Below, one piece after another: positions 5,931 through 6,216 of a stretch of 6,216 nucleotides of DNA. The notes below the pieces were generated by a model. The model saw nothing but the letters and a program-made list of their open reading frames with translations, was not told where the DNA came from and ran no database searches. This stretch comes from Desulfuromonadaceae bacterium. Lineage in GTDB: Bacteria > Desulfobacterota > Desulfuromonadia > Desulfuromonadales > SZUA-540. Every line of letters starts with the position of its first letter. Position 1 is the first letter of the stretch. Both the position numbers and the translations under genes were made by a program. The stretch lies in NCBI GenBank assembly GCA_003250235.1, contig QKGY01000328.1, forward strand, positions 1-6,216, in the 5' to 3' direction.

Positions 5931-5967
5931 AAAAAACAAGGCCAGTTCCTTCATGGAACTGGCCTTG
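5931..5967 (-). terminator. Intrinsic terminator of the cyclophilin gene
   Basis: Arms at 5937-5949 and 5955-5967 form a perfect 13-bp stem (CAAGGCCAGTTCC with its complement) with a five-base loop. On the minus strand the stem is followed at once by six T (5936-5931). It lies 33 bases after the stop of the isomerase gene. This separates that gene from the CBS-domain gene downstream, which therefore needs its own promoter. Confidence 0.93.
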
Positions 5968-6000
5968 CGAAGTGCTTATGAAGATGACAACAAAGGCCTG

Positions 6001-6216
6001 TCAATCAATCACCGTAACTTTGGTAATGACCAGGGGTTCTTTGGGAACATCGTCATGCCCGCCAACTTTCGTCGTGGCCTGCTGCTCGATGGTATAGACC
6101 ACGTCCATCCCGTCTACAACCTTCCCGAATACCGCATAGCCGAAATTGGCCGGATCCGTACCGGTGTTATCCAGGAACTTGTTATCCTCGGTGTTGATAA
6201 AAAACTGCGCGGTGGC
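6001..6216 (-). CDS. Cyclophilin-type peptidyl-prolyl cis-trans isomerase, C-terminal part (cut by window edge)
   Basis: The last 71 codons of a minus-strand gene are visible, ending in TGA at 6003-6001. The protein begins in the window at ATAQFFINTEDNKFLD. It continues with FGYAVFGKVVDGMDVV and VGGHDDVPKEPLVITKVTV, which closely follow the C-terminal half of bacterial PpiA/PpiB cyclophilins. These speed proline isomerisation during protein folding. The QFF motif and the aromatic/hydrophobic core positions of the active site are present. The conserved N-terminal half (with the FHR active-site arginine) lies outside the window, so a signal peptide cannot be judged and cytoplasmic PpiB cannot be told from periplasmic PpiA. 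A strong intrinsic terminator follows. Confidence 0.95.
   Translation of the reverse strand, partial: ATAQFFINTEDNKFLDNTGTDPANFGYAVFGKVVDGMDVVYTIEQQATTKVGGHDDVPKEPLVITKVTVID

Noticed and set aside
5813..6097. Plus-strand open frame of 94 codons across the terminator and cyclophilin end
   Set aside because: It runs through the terminator hairpin and antisense to conserved cyclophilin codons, with no supporting start site.

Overview
The window carries five complete protein genes plus the cut ends of two more, packed with short spacers; no gene-free stretch exceeds about 180 bases. It shows no tRNA, rRNA, CRISPR array, insertion sequence or other sign of a mobile element. The moderately GC-rich DNA, Shine-Dalgarno-led genes, outer-membrane barrel and lipoprotein indicate a Gram-negative bacterium. 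The gene set (agmatine-route polyamine genes, YitT, CBS/DUF294 nucleotidyltransferase) recalls Desulfuromonas/Geobacter-type bacteria. That placement is a guess from protein style, not a search result.

Layout. Bases 1-904 (+) hold the last codons of a gene that is probably agmatine deiminase (aguA), overlapping by ATGA the complete N-carbamoylputrescine amidase gene (aguB). The two enzymes would convert agmatine to putrescine. Converging on aguB is a three-gene minus-strand cluster (3361 down to 880): an outer-membrane beta-barrel protein of omptin-like layout, a small lipoprotein and an MscS-family mechanosensitive channel. The channel gene overlaps the aguB 3' end by 25 bases, and its last codons run through a perfect 17-bp inverted repeat.

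A 119-base divergent spacer (3362-3480) separates the barrel gene from a plus-strand YitT/DUF2179 membrane protein gene (3481-4344). This converges on a minus-strand gene for a CBS-pair/DUF294 nucleotidyltransferase-like protein (5826-4387). Upstream of that gene are an imperfect palindrome and a textbook intrinsic terminator (5931-5967), which ends a cyclophilin-type peptidyl-prolyl isomerase gene cut by the right edge.

Functionally these are mostly independent housekeeping units: polyamine synthesis, envelope/osmotic functions, a small-molecule-sensing nucleotidyltransferase and protein folding. The least characterised part is the barrel-lipoprotein-channel cluster, which places predicted outer-membrane and inner-membrane proteins in one likely transcript. 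I found no convincing evidence of a wholly new system. The best leads are the altered catalytic-site pattern of the omptin-like barrel and the hairpin built into the channel's C-terminal codons.
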